Of a DNA stretch of 44,671 bases, positions 41,552 to 44,671 are shown piece after piece. The stretch's first letter is position 1; each line of letters opens with the position of its first letter. The notes under the pieces were generated by a model, which did not search any database, was not told the DNA's origin, and saw nothing but the letters and a program-made list of their open reading frames with translations. Source of the DNA: Alphaproteobacteria bacterium GM7ARS4 (GTDB lineage: Bacteria > Pseudomonadota > Alphaproteobacteria > GM7ARS4); contig JACONL010000003.1 in the NCBI GenBank assembly GCA_014332745.1, positions 106,775 through 151,445 of the forward strand, given 5' to 3'. The position numbers and the translations under genes were made by a program.

Positions 41552-42598
41552 TTAGCGTTTCCCCTCGAACGCGCGCTCCATGGTGAGGCGTTTATCTTCA
41601 TCCATAGGGATAAGTCCTTTTTCGACAAGCAATCCTTCTTCGCCTATCATCTCGTCAGAGATGAAGTAAGAGACATAGTCTGCCAAACCTTGGACTTTTC
41701 CGAGATGCTCTCCCTTGACATAAAAGTAAAGGGGACGAGAGATAGGCCATGTTCCGTCCTTAATAGAGTCGACGCTGGCTTTTTTCCCGTCGATGCTGGC
41801 GATTCGCAGTGAGCCTTGGTTCAAGTAATAGAAATTGAAACCAAAGACGCCAATAGCGCCGGGGTCTTGGAGGATACGGTTTTGCGTAACCGTGTAGTCG
41901 CCGTCAATATCCACAGAGCGCCCATCCTTGCGGATTTTTTTGCACTGAGATTTCAGGCTTTCCTCGTTTTTCTCGGCATAGGCTTCCATGAGGGACGTAA
42001 ACATCTTACATCCGGGGGAAACGCCATGGGATTCGAACACGTCGCGTGTTCCGTGTTTGACGCCCGGGATGAAGAATTGGATCTCTTCATCGGGTAGATT
42101 CTCCCGAATGTCTTGCCAAGATGTATAGGGATTAGCGACAACGTCACGCCTGTCTTTGTTGGGGACAGTTTCGCCTAAGGCAAGAAAGACATCCTCTTTT
42201 GTCAAGGCGTATTCGACATCGCTACGCGCGGCGCTGGCAAAGACGATCCCGTCAAAGCCGATGACAATTTCGATAACGTCCTTGACTCCGTTCTTGGCAC
42301 ATGCCTCTCGCTCGGATTCCTTGATCTTGCGTGAAGCATTGGCGATATCGATATGCTGTAAGCCAGTTCCTGCACAGAACAATTTGAGGCCTGCCGATGA
42401 GCCTCCAGACTCGATGACAGGTGTTCTGTATTGCGGAAATTGGCGACCGAATTCCTCCGCCACGACGATGGCGAAGGGTAGAACGGTGGACGAGCCAGCA
42501 ATGCTGATGTGACGACGTTCGGACGCGCCGACCTCTTGAGCGTGGATGGCAGCCCATAGAACAGAGATGGCCATACCGATGTTACATAGCTGTTTCAT
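41552..42598 (-). CDS. pstS: Phosphate ABC transporter substrate-binding protein PstS
   Basis: The periplasmic phosphate receptor. An N-terminal signal peptide (MKQLCNIGMAISVLWAAIHAQEVGA) precedes the binding fold with ISIAGSSTVLPFA, VIESGGSSAGLKLFC, DIANASRKIKESE, VIGFDGIVFASA, HGTRDVFESHG and a C-terminal ISDEMIGEEGLLVEKGLIPM. The SSAG and HGTRD segments are the phosphate-contact type loops. About 348 residues. It lies 33 bp downstream of the porin gene with a GGAG site before the ATG, so the two look cotranscribed. pstC, pstA, pstB and phoU are not in the window. Confidence 0.92.
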   Translation of the reverse strand: MKQLCNIGMAISVLWAAIHAQEVGASERRHISIAGSSTVLPFAIVVAEEFGRQFPQYRTPVIESGGSSAGLKLFCAGTGLQHIDIANASRKIKESEREACAKNGVKDVIEIVIGFDGIVFASAARSDVEYALTKEDVFLALGETVPNKDRRDVVANPYTSWQDIRENLPDEEIQFFIPGVKHGTRDVFESHGVSPGCKMFTSLMEAYAEKNEESLKSQCKKIRKDGRSVDIDGDYTVTQNRILQDPGAIGVFGFNFYYLNQGSLRIASIDGKKASVDSIKDGTWPISRPLYFYVKGEHLGKVQGLADYVSYFISDEMIGEEGLLVEKGLIPMDEDKRLTMERAFEGKR

Positions 42599-42631
42599 GA
42601 TGAGAACTCCATTGTAAAAGGTTGAAAGACA

Positions 42632-43891
42632 TTACCAATCGATTCCCAGGCGCGCCTGTAGTCCCGATGGTTTGTCATCTGGTTGCCCCACGATCTTGCG
42701 CGTGGCGAGCGCATACTCTAAAGAGAGTTTGACATAGGGATCTGGCTTCCATTGAACGCCAAAGGTGATGGCACGAACGCGGTCATCATTGGCCTCCCCA
42801 ACCTCGTATGAAGTTGATTGGAAGCGCGCGGAGACAGCGAAAGCGCCAATGCCTCCTTGTCCAAAGGAACGCGCAGGCTTGATACGCTTGAAAGCCCCAT
42901 CCTTATAGGCATTCCTCTCACCCGTTATCCAAAACGTCGCCTGAACATAGTAAGCATTCATGTCGAGCTCATTGGCAGCGACAGGGGCTGATGATGTGAG
43001 ACGCCAATACTCTGCCTGCACGCCCAGAGACCTAAAGCCATAGGCAAGCTCTGGATTGATGACATGGTATCTGTCAAGATTTAATCCCTTGACGCTGTAA
43101 ATATCATCTTTGAGCACAGCAGACGTAAATGGCGTATGCCCATCAAAATCCTGCTGAGCGGGATTTCTTTCTACTGACGCCAGTCGCCACCCAAGACCGA
43201 GATGCAGGTAGTTGCCTAGTGTGCTCTCATGCCACGGCGCATACGTGATACGCGTAGAAAAGCCAAACAAGCTCTTTTCTCGGTTTGTATCTTCTCTATA
43301 GCCGTCACTATGGATGGCTGTCCCCCATGTCCACATGCTCCCTTTGGTAAAGACACCGATACCCATTTTGCGTCCGGGCATGGCGACATTGTCGTCGGTG
43401 AGAGGCCTCTCAAGAAAAGGATAAAACCGAGACGATGTCATTTCGGATAGGCTAAAGGGCATCTTGAAGTGGCCGAGACGTATTTTGAACGCATCGAATG
43501 TAATATCCATATACGCGTCCTTGACGCCCGTCGATGAGACAAAGTCATACTCGAATTTATAACCAAGATATGTCCCATAGCCTCCCTTGATACCTAGCCT
43601 GACGCGGCGTATACCAGCCGCAGCGCGCCCCTTAGAAATGGGATCCTCAAGAGCATCAGCATCGTCATCACGACTAAAGGAAAGATAGTCGATATGCATG
43701 CGCCCAAGGAGTTCAGCACGCCACTTATCGCATGTGATACCGATGCGCGCCTTCTCGTTGAAGGAGCATCCGCTCTCCGCAAAACTAGGATGTGCTGTTG
43801 CTAGCCACCATGCTGTCGCCACCGCAAAAACGAGAAGACCTCGCCTCATGGCGCTACGCCAGCATAATGCCTCTGGAAAGTGTATCGTCAT
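42632..43891 (-). CDS. Phosphate-selective porin (OprP/OprO family)
   Basis: An outer-membrane porin of 419 residues. Signal peptide around MRRGLLVFAVATAWWLATAHPSFA; the ATG at 43891 is favoured by AGGAG about 11 bp upstream, with ATG 43849 as an alternative. Family features are IRRVRLGIKGGYGTYLGYKFEYDF, YMDITFDAFKIRLGHFKMPFSLSEMTSSRFYPFLERPL and the C-terminal strands KPDPYVKLSLEYALATRK ending in LGIDW. OprP members form trimers with basic residues guiding phosphate. Gene order with pstS supports phosphate uptake. No clear Pho box was found upstream. Confidence 0.88.
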   Translation of the reverse strand: MTIHFPEALCWRSAMRRGLLVFAVATAWWLATAHPSFAESGCSFNEKARIGITCDKWRAELLGRMHIDYLSFSRDDDADALEDPISKGRAAAGIRRVRLGIKGGYGTYLGYKFEYDFVSSTGVKDAYMDITFDAFKIRLGHFKMPFSLSEMTSSRFYPFLERPLTDDNVAMPGRKMGIGVFTKGSMWTWGTAIHSDGYREDTNREKSLFGFSTRITYAPWHESTLGNYLHLGLGWRLASVERNPAQQDFDGHTPFTSAVLKDDIYSVKGLNLDRYHVINPELAYGFRSLGVQAEYWRLTSSAPVAANELDMNAYYVQATFWITGERNAYKDGAFKRIKPARSFGQGGIGAFAVSARFQSTSYEVGEANDDRVRAITFGVQWKPDPYVKLSLEYALATRKIVGQPDDKPSGLQARLGIDW

Positions 43892-44235
43892 AACATATTC
43901 TCCTGTTGTTGTTTACGATTCGCCTTCCTTGTAGCCGTGTGTTTTCATGGAAAGCAAGTTTTTTTCGAGAAAATAATTTTTTTATCCTGTTTGTATGGAT
44001 AGGCGACCAGCGCGCTTTTCCTCTTACACCATGTGTGATGTCACATTCCGCGCCAGACCCTTACGCAAAAGCCCCCTTGGTGTTCTACCAAGGGGGCTTT
44101 GTTAGGAGATTATCGTCTCTGGCGTTATTGGGCGAGACATATGCGCCAGAGATGGGTGGGGTTGGAGGCTTCTTTCCTGCCTGTATGAAGCCTCCCACGA
44201 CCACCTATCATCCCCCCGACATCCCCCGTTGTTCG
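43892..44235. other. Gene-free stretch between two porin genes
   Basis: A 344-bp gap between the start of the 42632-43891 porin and the stop of the next porin. Near 43950-43990 it is A/T-rich (tracts of A and T), probably the leader and promoter of the downstream porin, but no good -35/-10 pair could be fixed. The far half contains the terminator at 44068-44100. No convincing small gene was seen. Confidence 0.7.
44068..44100 (-). terminator. Strong intrinsic terminator after the right-hand porin gene
   Basis: A perfect 13-bp inverted repeat, AAAGCCCCCTTGG and CCAAGGGGGCTTT, with a 7-nt loop. On the minus strand it ends in TTTT, about 135 bp beyond the stop at 44236. The A/T flanks make it nearly symmetric. 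Confidence 0.9.
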
Positions 44236-44671
44236 CTAGAAGTCGAACAGAGCCCTGAACTGCACACCGCGAGGCGCATCGCCAGTGGCGGCACATTCTG
44301 TGCCTCCCGTATTGACACACGCTGCTGGCGAACGGTTGGCATAGACATACTCACCCATGAACTTGACATAAGGGTTAGGCTTCCATGTCAGCCCTGCAGT
44401 GAGCCCCCATATATTGCCACTAGAGGGATTGCTCCCGCCATCAGACAGCAAGAGACGATGGAAACGCATGGCAAAGCCAATAGCGCCCAACCCGCCTTGG
44501 TTCAAAGGCTTGAGAGGCATGATACGGTCAAAAGTGCCAGTCGTTGGGTTATAGCGATTGCGTTCCCTTGTTAGCCACCAGTTGATCTGCCCATAGAAGT
44601 GGTAATAATCCACAGAGCGCGCCGTGACAGAGTTAGGCTCTTGGGTGATACGCGTTGCGCCAGCTTGGATG
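44236..44671 (-). CDS. 3' part of a second OprP/O-like porin (partial at window edge)
   Basis: The minus-strand frame is open from the right window edge to a stop at 44236. It shows barrel strands DYYHFYGQINWWLTRERNRYN, split before FDRIMPLKPLNQGGLGAIGFAMRFHRL, then LTAGLTWKPNPYVKFMGEYVYAN, and a closing VQFRALFDF with terminal Phe. It matches the C-terminal third of the neighbouring porin: both share ITGERN/LTRERN, the FKRIKP/FDRIMP turn, QGGIGAFA/QGGLGAIG and WKPDPYVKLSLEY/WKPNPYVKFMGEY. The two porins are therefore tandem paralogues. The N-terminus lies outside the window. Confidence 0.85.
   Translation of the reverse strand, partial: IQAGATRITQEPNSVTARSVDYYHFYGQINWWLTRERNRYNPTTGTFDRIMPLKPLNQGGLGAIGFAMRFHRLLLSDGGSNPSSGNIWGLTAGLTWKPNPYVKFMGEYVYANRSPAACVNTGGTECAATGDAPRGVQFRALFDF

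Noticed and set aside
42599-42631. Pho box upstream of pstS or the porin
   Set aside because: No pair of CTGTCAT-like half sites with the proper spacing is visible at 42599-42631 or 43892-44060.

Overview
The window looks like chromosomal DNA of an alphaproteobacterium with roughly balanced base composition. The evidence is gene order: xthA/erpA/dgt/argS/SPOR/nagZ, then pcm-tolC-popZ-valS, dnaX-recR, lptA-lptB, mdh-sucC-sucD and lptE-holA are all arrangements familiar from that class. A block for building the archaeal-type C1 cofactors (methylofuran and probably tetrahydromethanopterin) suggests the cell can oxidise formaldehyde or other C1 units, as methylotrophic alphaproteobacteria do. No rRNA, CRISPR array, insertion sequence or prophage is visible.

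Region by region. (1) 1-5793: C1-cofactor block with a DUF6513 pterin-binding-like protein, a DUF447 protein, MfnB, MfnF, an MfnD-like ATP-grasp ligase and a HisA-like TIM barrel. It is packed on both strands, with an antisense overlap at one end and a 2-bp head-to-head start at the other. (2) 5901-8230: egtB-egtD for ergothioneine. (3) 8328-9456: a solitary DNA methyltransferase of foreign-looking composition next to tRNA-Asn and tRNA-Cys. (4) 9527-11070: two small outer-membrane beta-barrels. (5) 11202-17697: nagZ, a SPOR protein, argS and dgt on the minus strand, facing erpA and xthA on the plus strand. (6) 17713-26700: a minus-strand run popZ, valS, alpha/beta hydrolase, ilvD and an 886-residue iron-sulfur/thiamine-diphosphate fusion enzyme, the most unusual protein here. 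(7) 26812-28687: tolC and a degenerate pcm. (8) 28870-34246: dnaX, recR, lptA, lptB, cobB. (9) 34366-38156: mdh, sucC, sucD and an ACT-domain regulator. (10) 38136-41541: holA, lptE and an esterase on the minus strand, then an ArsC-like protein and a sulfite-oxidase-like molybdoenzyme on the plus strand. (11) 41552-44671: pstS, a phosphate-type porin, a strong terminator and the 3' part of a second porin.

The genes share little as one system beyond the C1-cofactor block. MfnB makes the furan precursor, MfnF joins the furan to the tyramine-glutamate part, and the ATP-grasp protein probably adds glutamate. Ergothioneine (egtBD) would support redox protection. LptA, LptB and LptE serve LPS export, and pstS with the porin serves phosphate capture. 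Several housekeeping proteins are reduced or altered (Pcm without a normal SAM motif, a short DnaX, a reordered PopZ tail), and some usual neighbours (ybaB, rpoN, sucAB, scpAB) are absent from their expected places. Function calls come from reading motifs by eye; no database search was run.
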